Positions 16,071-24,461 of a stretch of 37,055 nt of DNA are shown here, one piece after another. Source of the DNA: a virus. The translations under genes were made by a program, and so were the position numbers. The DNA is taken from IMG/VR virus record IMGVR_UViG_3300037114_000288, positions 1 to 37,055 of that record. One strand, written 5' to 3'. The notes under the pieces are model-generated. The model was given only the letters and a program-made list of their open reading frames with translations, was not told the DNA's origin and ran no database searches. Every line of letters starts with the position of its first letter. Position 1 is the first letter of the stretch.

Positions 16071-18152
16071 TTAGGCGTTGAGGTTGTCGGCGATCGCGAA
16101 GCTCACCGGGTGACGGATCAGGACATCCGACATCTGGAAGCTCGCGACCTCGATCAGGCCCTGCTTCTTCAGGCTGTACGGATCGACGATCAGCTCCATC
16201 GCGCCACCGAACTGGCCGATGATCATGTCGGCCCAATTGCCGAAGATCAGGCCGCGGCAGGTCGTCACGCTTGCACTGTTGATCGTGCCCGCGAGAGTGC
16301 TCGGCATCTGGTTGGTCGATGCCGCGCGATAGCCGATCATCTCGCCCTCGCCGATGCCTCCGTTCCAGAGCACTCCGCCCTGAGCGATTGCCGCGCCCGG
16401 GAACTTGAGGGTCTGCGTGGCATCCGATGCCACGGCAGGCGTCGTCAGGAAGCCGAGCGAACCCTGCAGCGCGTTCGCACTCGCCAGCGCGAGCTCGAGA
16501 GCGCGCACGCCGGTGTAGGCGATCTTCTGCCCCGTGGCGCCGGTGCCGTTCGAGTAGCCAGCCTGCGAGAAGTCCACGGTCCCCACGCCGGTCGCGTTGT
16601 AGATACCGAGCGGCTGCTGGTTGCTCGGGCCGGTGCCGACGAGTGCGGCGAGATCCCAGGCCAAGGCGTGCTTGGCCGCGATCGAGCCGCGCACCATGCT
16701 CTCGACGTCGACGCTCGACTGCACGAGCAGCTGCCTGGAATAGGCAGTCGTCGCCATCAGCGTCTTCGGCGTGAGGGTGACGAGCGCGGTCGAGACGTTG
16801 GACGCGGCGACGTTGCTGCCGCTGTTTTCAGCGACCCACGTTGCCGTCACATCGCCCGTCTGCACGGGGAAGCCGACCGGTGAGCTCAGGCCCGTGAGTA
16901 CCTGGGCGCCCATCGATACCGTCTTCGCGACGTTGCGCAGGATCTCGATCATCGATCCGCCGTACACCGTGAATACGACTTCCTTGATGTAGTTGGCGGT
17001 GATCGAGTCGATCGTGCCGGAGCCGCCGGCGCGGGTCAGCACCTCCATGATCTTCGCGCGCTGCGCGCCGCTGAGCGCGCCCTGCACGGCGGAATCGACC
17101 TTCCGCAGCTGCATCGGTACGAAAAGGCCGCCGCGGCGCTTGTACTCCGCCGGCATGCGCTTTTCGACGTCCTGGCCGACCTCGATCTCGATGCAGTTTT
17201 CGACCCGCTTGCCCTCGGCCATGTTGGCCGCGGCCATGATCGCGCGCGTGTAGCTGTACTCCTTCGCATCACGCTCGCTGAGATCCAGCTGCTCGGCCGC
17301 CGGCTGATGCACGTTCGTGCGCTCGCCCTTGTCAGCCTGGCGCTCGAGGATTTCCTCGCGTGCCTTGTCGACGGTAAGCCCGCGCTCGAACCATCCTGCG
17401 AGAAGGTCCTGGCACTTGTGGCGCGCAGCGAGTTGGGTGAGTTTCAGGGGCGTGTCGTCGCGACGCGCCGCACCGCCGGCCGCAGCGGCCGCTTCGGCCT
17501 GTTGGGCCGCTGTCAGTTCTGGCATGGAACGAATCTCCTGTACTGGGTGAGTGATGTGAACATGAACGGGGAAAGAGGCGTCGCCCTCGGCCGCACGGCC
17601 AACGCCGACGGTGTTGTCGGCCGGGACCGTGACCATGGAGCCCTCGTGCGGAGTCCATTGGGTCGCGAGGTACTCGTCCGGCTGGGAGTCGGTCTTAGCC
17701 GGCGTGTAGTCGTACTGATCGACTGAGTAGCCGATCGACATCTCCCGGTGACCGCCGTCGACCGCCGCGCGCCACTCCGTGCCGAGGGACGTATTGTTGA
17801 ATTTCATGGTCGCGCGCAGCTGCTTGCCGTCAGCCTTCAGATCCGTGAGGCGCCCGATCGGCACACTGTTCATCGAATGATTGGAGAGCAGCGGCAGCCC
17901 GTCCTTCGCGCGATCGAGGTTCACGGACTTCGGATCGTGATCGAGGATCTCGCGCCCGAAATAGCGATCGACCGGCTCATCGGACGAGAGGCTGACCTCG
18001 TACTCGCTGTCCGCATCATCCGGCGGATCCTCTTCGCCCTCGCCGCCTCCGGCCTCGTTGACGCGCTTCGCGAGCGGCGTGATCTTCGTGATCGTCGCCC
18101 GGCGGTACTGCTTGGGCAGCCGATCGGCGTCGGTGAGTTTCTTACTGCTCAT
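16071..18152 (-). CDS. Fused prohead protease and HK97-type major capsid protein (693 aa)
   Basis: Residues about 15-205 are an S78-type prohead protease: GLPLLSNHSMNSVPIGRL carries the likely catalytic His92 and REMSIGYS the likely Ser139. Residues 210-300 are an Ala/Glu/Arg-rich helical delta (scaffold) region; about 330-693 is the HK97-fold capsid, with TGPSNQQPLGIYNATG and LIFGNWADMIIGQFGG. ATG 18152 was chosen because GGAG lies 10 nt upstream. It overlaps the portal stop. The protein must be cut between protease/delta and capsid during head maturation. An in-frame internal start at 17525 with its own ribosome-binding site could also make protease-free capsid. Confidence 0.9.
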   Translation of the reverse strand: MSSKKLTDADRLPKQYRRATITKITPLAKRVNEAGGGEGEEDPPDDADSEYEVSLSSDEPVDRYFGREILDHDPKSVNLDRAKDGLPLLSNHSMNSVPIGRLTDLKADGKQLRATMKFNNTSLGTEWRAAVDGGHREMSIGYSVDQYDYTPAKTDSQPDEYLATQWTPHEGSMVTVPADNTVGVGRAAEGDASFPVHVHITHPVQEIRSMPELTAAQQAEAAAAAGGAARRDDTPLKLTQLAARHKCQDLLAGWFERGLTVDKAREEILERQADKGERTNVHQPAAEQLDLSERDAKEYSYTRAIMAAANMAEGKRVENCIEIEVGQDVEKRMPAEYKRRGGLFVPMQLRKVDSAVQGALSGAQRAKIMEVLTRAGGSGTIDSITANYIKEVVFTVYGGSMIEILRNVAKTVSMGAQVLTGLSSPVGFPVQTGDVTATWVAENSGSNVAASNVSTALVTLTPKTLMATTAYSRQLLVQSSVDVESMVRGSIAAKHALAWDLAALVGTGPSNQQPLGIYNATGVGTVDFSQAGYSNGTGATGQKIAYTGVRALELALASANALQGSLGFLTTPAVASDATQTLKFPGAAIAQGGVLWNGGIGEGEMIGYRAASTNQMPSTLAGTINSASVTTCRGLIFGNWADMIIGQFGGAMELIVDPYSLKKQGLIEVASFQMSDVLIRHPVSFAIADNLNA
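17523..17540 (-). promoter_or_regulatory. Internal ribosome-binding site and ATG for a separate capsid product
   Basis: On the minus strand AGGAG, a 9-nt spacer and ATG (17525..17523) lie in frame inside the fusion gene, at residue 210 (MPELTAAQQAEA). This is exactly the boundary between the protease and the delta/capsid part. Translation from here would give a 484-aa capsid precursor without protease, similar in logic to nested starts in lambda C/Nu3. Whether it is used needs experiment. Confidence 0.6.
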
Positions 18153-19713
18153 GGATTGCATGCTCCAAAAGGCCGCGCACCAGGCGCAGGCGTTGATTGC
18201 GGTTTGAGCCCGAGTCCTCGCCGCCGGCGCCCTGCGCGGCCGGGTCGTCCCCCGCGGCAGCGCCAGGGCCCACACCGAGGCCCGTGAGCACGACGCCGAG
18301 CTCCTTGATGCGCGCCTGTTCGGCGGCGAGCTCCTCGATCACTTCCTCGAAGTCCAGGCCCTGCTCGGCGAGCACGCGCGTGCGCGATGAGAGCCCGTTG
18401 TCGATGGCGGCGATCGAGGCGTTCACGTCCTTCAGCGGATCGACCCATGCCCAGCCGCGCGCTGCGAACGTCACCTGGAGCCACTGCTCCCACGGGCGCG
18501 TGTCGAGCACGATCTTGCCGGCGAGCTCAGCCATCGAGAGCCAGTTCTCATAGATCGTCATGCGCACGCGCCGCGCCCACCAGCGCTGCAACTTGCGCCA
18601 CTCGTCGCGATCTGACAGGAGCGCGGAGCGCAGGCTCGAATAATTGACGTTGTCGAGGTCGTTCGCGAGCTCGTTGTAGGAGACGCGCAGGCCCGAGGCG
18701 ATCCAGCGCTGCACCGACTTGAGAAAACTCCCGAACGCGGTCGACGGGTGCTCAGGGGACCACGGCTTGAACTCGTACCCAGGCGGCAGCGTTTCAAACT
18801 GGCCCGGGGACGCCTCCATGCTGATGCGCTCGCCGGCCTGCGCGGGTTCGGACGTGTCGGCGTCCTTCTGCTCGAAGAAGCCCATCTTCGCAGCGCCCGT
18901 GCGCGCGGCGACGACCTCGGCCTCGACATACCCGTCCAGCATCTTCGCTGGGAACATCATGGAGTTGAGCCAGGTCGTCCCGCGAGACTGGTTCGGCCGG
19001 TCCGGGCGATACAGGTGCAGGATCTCTTCCGCCGGGACGCGGATGCGCTTGTTTTCTGGCGGCGTCGGCAGATCCGTCTGATGCCGCTCCCAGAAGTGAT
19101 AGGCGACCGGGCGCCCCCACTTATCAACTTCGACGCCGAGGCGCACCTCGTTCGAACCCTTCTCGGGGGCGAGCATGTACAGGTGATCGAGCAGATCCGG
19201 ATCCACGAGCTGCAGCGCGAAACGGAACGCGTTGCCGCGAAACCCGCGGTGCATGCGAATCAGCACCTCGCCGTCGACGGCTAGGGACTCGATCGCAAGA
19301 TGCTCCAGGTCGACAAGTCCCATCATTCCGTCGACGGATGTGTTGTCAGAGCTCCAGGCGTCCCATGCCGCCTCGATCCGCACATTCATCGCCTGGTTGA
19401 GCTTGCCGTCGGCGTTGCGGATGCGTGCGCGCAGCGTATGGCCCTCGGGCCCGATGACGTTCGTCGAGAGCATGGCGACGAAGCGCCGCACGAGCGGGTG
19501 ATTGCGCCGCATCTCGCGCGCGCGGGCGCGCAGGCGCAGAAAATCGTTATAGATCTCCTGGTCGGCGGAGATCGGGGAAGCGATCCAGTCGTACCAGAGG
19601 CGCGAGAGCTCCGCGCCCTTGAACACGTTGCGCTTGCCGAGCTTCGGCGCCGACGCCTCGCGGCCGAAGAACTTCGCGAATCGCGCCGCGAGTGATTGCC
19701 ACATCGGGCTCAT
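18142..19713 (-). CDS. Portal protein (lambda gpB / Phage_portal_2 family, 523 aa)
   Basis: Forms the dodecameric channel at one capsid vertex. Clear features: RRNHPLVRRFVAMLSTNVIG, HTLRARIRNADGK, VDPDLLDHLYML, EEILHLYRPDRPNQSRG, WLNSMMFPAKMLDGYVEAE and NVNYSSLRSALLSDRDEW, all hallmarks of lambda-type portals. ATG 19713 overlaps the preceding stop (ATGA). The C-terminus is Gly/Ala-rich and overlaps the protease-capsid start by 11 bp. Length is close to the lambda portal (533 aa). Confidence 0.93.
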   Translation of the reverse strand: MSPMWQSLAARFAKFFGREASAPKLGKRNVFKGAELSRLWYDWIASPISADQEIYNDFLRLRARAREMRRNHPLVRRFVAMLSTNVIGPEGHTLRARIRNADGKLNQAMNVRIEAAWDAWSSDNTSVDGMMGLVDLEHLAIESLAVDGEVLIRMHRGFRGNAFRFALQLVDPDLLDHLYMLAPEKGSNEVRLGVEVDKWGRPVAYHFWERHQTDLPTPPENKRIRVPAEEILHLYRPDRPNQSRGTTWLNSMMFPAKMLDGYVEAEVVAARTGAAKMGFFEQKDADTSEPAQAGERISMEASPGQFETLPPGYEFKPWSPEHPSTAFGSFLKSVQRWIASGLRVSYNELANDLDNVNYSSLRSALLSDRDEWRKLQRWWARRVRMTIYENWLSMAELAGKIVLDTRPWEQWLQVTFAARGWAWVDPLKDVNASIAAIDNGLSSRTRVLAEQGLDFEEVIEELAAEQARIKELGVVLTGLGVGPGAAAGDDPAAQGAGGEDSGSNRNQRLRLVRGLLEHAIHEQ

Positions 19714-20354
19714 TCCTGGTCCCAGACGTCGCGCATGTTGCGAGGCTCAGGGCCGATGAGGGAGGTCGGCGGGAACACGATGTCGACCGGGGTCGTGAGC
19801 TTGCCGGGGTTGCGCTGCTTCCAGACGATGTTCGCGTAGGTGCCACGGAGCTTGATCAGCTCCTGCACCGGGATACGGGAGATCGAGCGGCCGGCGATCG
19901 AGTAGTTTTCGAGATCCGCGGCGAGCCGGTTCTCGAGCTTCGCCTCGATAATGCGAAGCGTGCGCTCCTCGTGAGTCAGGGCGTCCCCGGGATTCAGCAG
20001 CGCGAGGTTCGGATTGACCATGATCCGTCCGCTGCGGACGTCATAGATCTCGCCCGAGCCATCGGTCGCGGTCAACCGCTCGACGTAGCTGTATGCCTCC
20101 GGCGTGCGCCTGGTGTTGAGTTTCGCCGTCTGTGCCGGCGTCGCCTCGACCAGGAAGCTCATGCCATCAGGGTCCGCGGTCCCGGCGACGCTCAGAACCT
20201 GCGCGCCGGCGAGCAGAAGCTGGTAATTCCAGGTCGCCGATCCGTACTGGTCGAACTGCCGCTGTACCTTGAGCGTCGTGCCGGCCGCGAAGAATGGCGG
20301 AAAGTCGAGCGCTGGCTGCGGTTCTGTCGGCATTTCGGGCGCGACACATATCAC
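19710..20354 (-). CDS. gpW-like head-tail connector protein with extra N-terminal domain (214 aa)
   Basis: Sits between large terminase and portal, the place of lambda W. The C-terminal part (about residues 125-195), with EERTLRIIEAKLENRLAADL, YSIAGRSISRIP and QELIKLRGTYANIVWKQRN, has the gpW-like helical pattern. It is preceded by a roughly 120-residue beta-type domain not present in lambda W (68 aa). Start is uncertain: GTG 20354 gives MICVAPEMPTEPQ, ATG 20333 starts at MPTEP. Ends in an ATGA overlap with the portal gene. Function by analogy: completes the head neck. Confidence 0.66.
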   Translation of the reverse strand: MICVAPEMPTEPQPALDFPPFFAAGTTLKVQRQFDQYGSATWNYQLLLAGAQVLSVAGTADPDGMSFLVEATPAQTAKLNTRRTPEAYSYVERLTATDGSGEIYDVRSGRIMVNPNLALLNPGDALTHEERTLRIIEAKLENRLAADLENYSIAGRSISRIPVQELIKLRGTYANIVWKQRNPGKLTTPVDIVFPPTSLIGPEPRNMRDVWDQE

Positions 20355-20382
20355 AGCCGGCTGTGTGCTTTGTTTGCAAAAG

Positions 20383-22302
20383 CTACCAGCGCTTGATCCA
20401 ACCTTTCCCGCCTGCGAGCGGATTCACACTATTTGCCACCCCGGTGCGCTGCGCGCGACGCAACTGGTCGACGACGCTCTCCTGCCCGGCGCCGGGCGCC
20501 GGCGCCGACGACGCGCCGTCCGGTGGTCCGGACGCCATCCCGGCCAGGCGCTGCAGATCCACCCGGCGCCCGAGCATGTAGAGCGCGGCGAGCGCGTAGA
20601 CCTCGAGATCGAGTCCCTCGTTTCGCTCGCGGACCTTCACGTATTCGCGCACCGCGCCCACGCCCTTTTTGTAGCGACGCACAGCCTTTTCGGCCGTGAG
20701 CTGCTCGAGGTATTCCCCGTCCGCCCACGATGGCAGATGCATGTAACCAGGCCCCGGCACCGCGATCCGCATGCGGCTGAATACCGTGTCCTTCGCAGCA
20801 TCGGTCCCGACCGGGTAGAGGTGCACCTGGTAGCGGTTGCGGTTGGACGGGCGCGCCAGGATCTCGTGCCCGCGGCCGCCGATGCCCTTGATCGCGCGCA
20901 CAATCTGCGGCTGCCCGTGCACCTGGCGCCGCTCGCGCGCTTTCACGAACCGATAGACCTCGTCCGTGTGCAGGCCGCCGGAGTCGATCGCGACAGCGCT
21001 GATTACGAGCTTGCGCCCGTGCGCCGTGGCGAAGCTGTCGACGAGTTCCTTGTCGAGCTGCAGCCAGGTCGACGTCAAGGCCGGGTCGCCATGGATCTGC
21101 GAGAGCGCAATCAGCCAGGACTCCTCGCCCGCGCCCCAACCCTTGACCGCGAGCTCAAGCCGATCACCCTGAACGTCGACCGATGCAGTCAGGATCCCGA
21201 CGCCGGCGGGCACCTCGGCGTCGTACCCCTCGAGGCGTCCGCGCAGGCCATCAGCGTCCAGTGTCTCGCCGCGCTCCTCCCAGGTTTCCCCGAGTACCGT
21301 GTTCACGAATTTCTTGAGCTTCGAGGTGTCATCCTTCGCCGCGATGAACTCGCGCGCGATGTCCGCCCACGGGCGCCATCCGAGCGGCGCGTACAGCGTC
21401 GAGATGTGGAAGCCGACCACCCGCGGATTGACGGCGGTCCCGGTCGGCCGCCACTCCCCGCCGGCGAGCATCGTCGCCTTATGCCGCTCCTCGATCAGCA
21501 CGCCGCAGGACGTGCACAGGAGGCGCGCCTCCTCGGGCTGGCCTTCCGGCCACTGAATGCGCTCCCAGCGAATCCAGTCCTTGAATCCGCAGTGCGGGCA
21601 CGACAGGAAGAACCGCCGCTTGTCCGACTGCTCGAACTCGAACTCGATGCGCGATAGGCCCTTGATCGTCGGCGTCGAGGTCTTGAAAATCTTCCTGCGC
21701 GCAAAAGTCATCGTGCGCGCTTCCGCAAGGCCTGCAGGGTCACCCTCGCCGTCGACGTCCTGGGGATAGCCGTCGATCTCATCCAGGAACAGATACTTGA
21801 TCGGCATCGAGCGCAAGCCGACGGCGGAATTGGCTCCGGTGATCATCAGCATCCCGCCGGGGAACTCTTTCTCGAACATCGTATTGCCGGAATCACGCGA
21901 GCGCGCCTGCGCCACCTTTTTGCGCAGCACCTCCGTTGTCTCGATCATCGTGGCCAGGCGCTGCTTCGAGACCTTCTTCGCAAGATCCACCGTCGGCTCG
22001 ACCAGGAGCATGGGACCTGGCTTCACATCGATCACGTAGCCGACGAACGTAAGCCCGATACGCGTTTTGCCGAGCTGCGCGCCGGCAATCATGATCACCT
22101 GCTCGCAGGGGTGCTCAGGCGAGAGCGCCTGGTAGATCTCGCGCACGTACGGGGTGCGTTGCCACCGGTACGGGCCAGGCTCAGAGCTGTCCTTGCTCGA
22201 GAGCGTGATGTTAGCGTTTGCCCATTCCTCGAGCGCCAGGCGCCGATCAGGCATCCAGCCCTCGCGAAATGCCTCAGCGTACGTCTGCAATGGTGGAGGC
22301 AA
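20383..22302 (-). CDS. Terminase large subunit (lambda gpA family, 639 aa)
   Basis: ATPase and endonuclease that packages DNA. Walker A GAQLGKTR at 74-81, Walker B LFLDEID at 171-177, coupling motif KTSTPT at 207-212, and a zinc-like pair CPHC (235-238) with CTSC (263-266). The nuclease part has acidic residues in SVDVQGDR (D376, D380) and AVAIDSGG (D440). Start is TTG 22302, supported by GGAGGAG 10 nt upstream and by lack of a suitable ATG until residue 17; it overlaps the small subunit gene by 29 bp. Length matches lambda A (641 aa). Confidence 0.95.
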   Translation of the reverse strand: MPPPLQTYAEAFREGWMPDRRLALEEWANANITLSSKDSSEPGPYRWQRTPYVREIYQALSPEHPCEQVIMIAGAQLGKTRIGLTFVGYVIDVKPGPMLLVEPTVDLAKKVSKQRLATMIETTEVLRKKVAQARSRDSGNTMFEKEFPGGMLMITGANSAVGLRSMPIKYLFLDEIDGYPQDVDGEGDPAGLAEARTMTFARRKIFKTSTPTIKGLSRIEFEFEQSDKRRFFLSCPHCGFKDWIRWERIQWPEGQPEEARLLCTSCGVLIEERHKATMLAGGEWRPTGTAVNPRVVGFHISTLYAPLGWRPWADIAREFIAAKDDTSKLKKFVNTVLGETWEERGETLDADGLRGRLEGYDAEVPAGVGILTASVDVQGDRLELAVKGWGAGEESWLIALSQIHGDPALTSTWLQLDKELVDSFATAHGRKLVISAVAIDSGGLHTDEVYRFVKARERRQVHGQPQIVRAIKGIGGRGHEILARPSNRNRYQVHLYPVGTDAAKDTVFSRMRIAVPGPGYMHLPSWADGEYLEQLTAEKAVRRYKKGVGAVREYVKVRERNEGLDLEVYALAALYMLGRRVDLQRLAGMASGPPDGASSAPAPGAGQESVVDQLRRAQRTGVANSVNPLAGGKGWIKRW

Positions 22303-22813
22303 TGCGCTCGATCTCCTCCGTCAGGATCCGGTGCACCTCGAATTGATCAAGCCCGATGATTCGCGGCGCCAAACTGTCGGGGAGCCCCTGCAACATGTCA
22401 CGCGCCCGCCGCGATTCGCGAAACGCCTCCGCCCGCACCTGCGCTGCGGAAATCAGCTCACCGCGCTTTTTCTGATATTCCAATTCGGCCAGGCTCGCCA
22501 AGAGGTCCTCGCGCCTGGTGCGAGCGTCCATGAAGGTCCGTTTCGCCCCGTTTTGCCCGGTCTCAGGGTCGGCACTGGCCAGGCCTGCCCGCCCGTCCGG
22601 TCGCCTTACCCCCTTCAATGCCACCGGATCGGTATTCGCTTGCCACGCCGCATCCGCAGTGCGGGCATCGATTTTCCGGCCCTTTAAGGCAATGCGGCCC
22701 GTTGCGATCGCCTTTTCGATCGCCTGGCGGCTGACTTTCCGGTGAGCGGCGTACTGCGCGACGCTCATGAGAGCGCGAGCGGCCCGCTTACGCTTCGCCA
22801 CGCGATGCAACAC
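22274..22813 (-). CDS. Terminase small subunit (Nu1-like, 179 aa)
   Basis: Recognises the packaging site and recruits the large subunit. N-terminal winged HTH about residues 16-45 (MSVAQYAAHRKVSRQAIEKA). Long Arg/Glu-rich helical central region (RREDLLASLAELEYQKKRGE), and a C-terminus rich in hydrophobic residues for binding the large subunit. GTG 22813 is the longest start; ATG 22768 (MSVAQYAAH) is a serious alternative. It overlaps the large subunit gene and lies just downstream of the gene-free strip proposed as cos. Confidence 0.86.
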   Translation of the reverse strand: MLHRVAKRKRAARALMSVAQYAAHRKVSRQAIEKAIATGRIALKGRKIDARTADAAWQANTDPVALKGVRRPDGRAGLASADPETGQNGAKRTFMDARTRREDLLASLAELEYQKKRGELISAAQVRAEAFRESRRARDMLQGLPDSLAPRIIGLDQFEVHRILTEEIERIASTIADVR

Positions 22814-23066
22814 CGTTTACAACCTGCACGCTAGAGATATATCGCGGCCGCCGGCACCCGCGGGCTTCACCCCCCCGGAAGGACCCGTGACATGGGTCAC
22901 GCTTCGAATCACTGGAGCGCGGTGTTGGTTCACACAGTAGCCGAGCCGTGTACACAGCGACTCACGGCGCGGGCAGTACAACAGGCGGACAGTACGGCGC
23001 GAGTGTGACGGGAGCGATCCCACTTGCTGCGGGGAACGTGATGACTGGCGGCATGGTGTTGGTTAC
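22814..23066 (-). other. Gene-poor 253-bp strip upstream of terminase; candidate cos region
   Basis: No convincing full-length gene here. Contents: a C-run (CCCCCCC) near 22870, an inverted repeat CGTGAC-ATGG-GTCACG at 22886-22901, a GCGGCCGC palindrome near 22845, and a possible 30-residue Pro-rich frame on the minus strand (23054 to 22962, MPPVITFPAASGIAPV...). In lambda-type phages the cohesive-end site lies immediately upstream of the small terminase gene, so this strip is the best candidate for cos. Nick sites cannot be placed from sequence alone. Confidence 0.4.
22962..23054 (-). CDS. Possible 30-aa Pro-rich mini-protein
   Basis: ATG 23054 to TGA 22962, 12 nt after the stop of the 114-aa gene, with AGGT 10 nt upstream. 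The product (MPPVITFPAASGIAPVTLAP...) is uncharged and Pro/Ala/Val-rich, like the 58-aa protein at 1875-2051, which likewise follows a beta-rich structural gene. The similarity in type may be chance. Kept as a low-confidence call because of spacing and the parallel. Confidence 0.25.
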   Translation of the reverse strand: MPPVITFPAASGIAPVTLAPYCPPVVLPAP

Positions 23067-23411
23067 CTACGGTGACGCAGCAGCAATGTCTATCTCGAAG
23101 TCATCCGATACGACTACGTTCGGCGGTGTGTCATTGGAGGTCAGCTCCAGTGATGTGCGCACGCACTTGTTGGGCCAACTCGCCGTGTCCGTAGCAGGCG
23201 CTGCGAGCGTCAGCGTGTAATCCTTCATCGCACTATTCTGCGCATTGATCTGAAGGAATGTCAGTGTTGCCGTAGCCATCGTGTAGGAAGTTTGTCCGAA
23301 CGGAAGGACGAGGCTTGGCGTCCATGTTGGCGTTCCCGGTAACGTGATTGTGCCGGAATAACCGAACGTCGCACCTTGGCGTGCGCGCAGGCGTGTGATG
23401 TTTGAGTTCAT
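23067..23411 (-). CDS. Phage structural-type protein (114 aa)
   Basis: ATG 23411 with GGAG about 12 nt upstream. N-terminus MNSNITRLRARQGATFGYSG and C-terminus with LELTSNDTPPNVVVSDDFEI suggest an Ig-like or small beta-domain protein like those in phage tail or baseplate regions. It comes right after the gpZ-like gene. An antisense frame on the plus strand over the same bases was judged a shadow because this frame has a ribosome-binding site and better composition. Exact role unknown. Confidence 0.6.
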   Translation of the reverse strand: MNSNITRLRARQGATFGYSGTITLPGTPTWTPSLVLPFGQTSYTMATATLTFLQINAQNSAMKDYTLTLAAPATDTASWPNKCVRTSLELTSNDTPPNVVVSDDFEIDIAAASP

Positions 23412-23433
23412 GTGTTCGGAATCTCCACGATAG

Positions 23434-24162
23434 TCACGTCAATCGGAAAAACCGCCTAACGAAAGCGTCATTGAAGACATCCTCGAATGTGGATCGCGTT
23501 ATCTCCACGAAATCGAGCGCTTTTTTTACTTGCACGGACTGGCGGAACGAATAGATCATTCGAATATCGTCGCGCTTGCTACCGACGCGCTGAAATACAC
23601 CACCGAACGGATGGCGCGCGGTCTGCGGCAAGATGAAGGTGCGCTGCGAGCCTTGCCAGACGTAATAGCCGCCCGAAAGTTTGCGTTTTCGATTTTTCGC
23701 CGCCTTGCGTGCGGAGAGAACGGCCTTTCCGGCGCCAGTGACTTGAGCACGTTGAAAATTCAACGCCTGGAACGTGAGAGACGGTGTTACCGGTTGCTCG
23801 AAGCTCGGACGGGCGGCTTGTCCGATAACCGGGACTGCTTCGGTCTTGCCTTTGAACGGTGAACGCGTGCCGCCTGTTTCAAACAGCGACAGCAGCAAAC
23901 GCGATTTGTTGTCGACGCCTAGCTCCGCATACGGACGATTCGCGTTGACGTTTGCAAATGCGAAGATTTTGATGCTGCGGTCCATAAAGTCAGCTTTGCG
24001 GATTTTGAACACATCGCGCATGTGCACACGGATGCGCTTCTGCGCTTCCTTCGCGGTGTCGTTTAGCGCCTGCGCGGTCGAATAAGCGAGATTTTTCGTA
24101 TAACGCTTAACCGTCTTGTCGAGCACCGACGTATCGAAATCGACTTTGATGATCTGCGGCAC
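23434..24162 (-). CDS. Minor tail protein Z-like / virion morphogenesis protein (242 aa)
   Basis: GTG 24162. Begins MPQIIKVDFDTSVLDKTV, then STAQALNDTAKEAQKRIRVH and VFKIRKADFMDRSIKI, a helical N-terminus followed by a basic core and an SGGYYVWQGSQRTFILPQ segment. General pattern and basic character resemble lambda gpZ-type minor tail proteins, which act in tail completion. Unusually it lies upstream of the terminase genes. Codon use seems more AT-rich than neighbours, a possible sign of separate origin. Confidence 0.6.
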   Translation of the reverse strand: MPQIIKVDFDTSVLDKTVKRYTKNLAYSTAQALNDTAKEAQKRIRVHMRDVFKIRKADFMDRSIKIFAFANVNANRPYAELGVDNKSRLLLSLFETGGTRSPFKGKTEAVPVIGQAARPSFEQPVTPSLTFQALNFQRAQVTGAGKAVLSARKAAKNRKRKLSGGYYVWQGSQRTFILPQTARHPFGGVFQRVGSKRDDIRMIYSFRQSVQVKKALDFVEITRSTFEDVFNDAFVRRFFRLT

Positions 24163-24170
24163 GAATTCTC

Positions 24171-24449
24171 TTATCTTGTCGAGATCGCAGGCGGACGCTT
24201 TAGCTGAAAATGCTGCTCTACGTCCTCGACCGTAAGATCGCCGCGCGCGACTTCGACGATCGCCTGAATGCGCGGCGGTCGCGGTATTCGCTCACCGCGC
24301 AGCCATGCGTAGACCGTCCAGGTGCTGACAGACACACCGTCTCCCATGCGATCGAGGTTGCGTGCGAGGCGTGAAACACCGTAACGCGTGATCCAGCATT
24401 CGAACTTCGAGGTTTCCCCGATTCGCTGCGTCAATCCGCGGTGATTCAC
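24171..24449 (-). CDS. Small HTH DNA-binding protein (92 aa)
   Basis: GTG 24449 with GGAG 10 nt upstream. A single HTH-like region about residues 24-62: YGVSRLARNLDRMG, then VSVSTWTVYAWLRGE and RPPRIQAIVEVARGDLTVED, similar in form to Cro/C1-type regulators that read the C-terminal DLTVEDV-type helix. It stands between the resolvase and the packaging/late genes, where lambda carries late regulator Q. It could be a late regulator, but a Q-type antitermination role cannot be shown from sequence. Confidence 0.62.
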   Translation of the reverse strand: MNHRGLTQRIGETSKFECWITRYGVSRLARNLDRMGDGVSVSTWTVYAWLRGERIPRPPRIQAIVEVARGDLTVEDVEQHFQLKRPPAISTR

Positions 24450-24461
24450 GACATGAGCTCC

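Noticed and set aside
20352-20365. Perfect 14-bp palindrome CACAGCCGGCTGTG near the connector start
   Set aside because: A palindrome of this length is expected once or twice by chance in a window this size; no promoter or paired site nearby.
20269-21657. 462-residue plus-strand frame opposite the large terminase gene
   Set aside because: Arg-rich shadow; the minus-strand terminase has complete Walker and nuclease motifs.
22948-23220. 90-residue plus-strand frame opposite the 114-aa gene
   Set aside because: No ribosome-binding site; the minus-strand frame has one and fits operon direction and protein composition.
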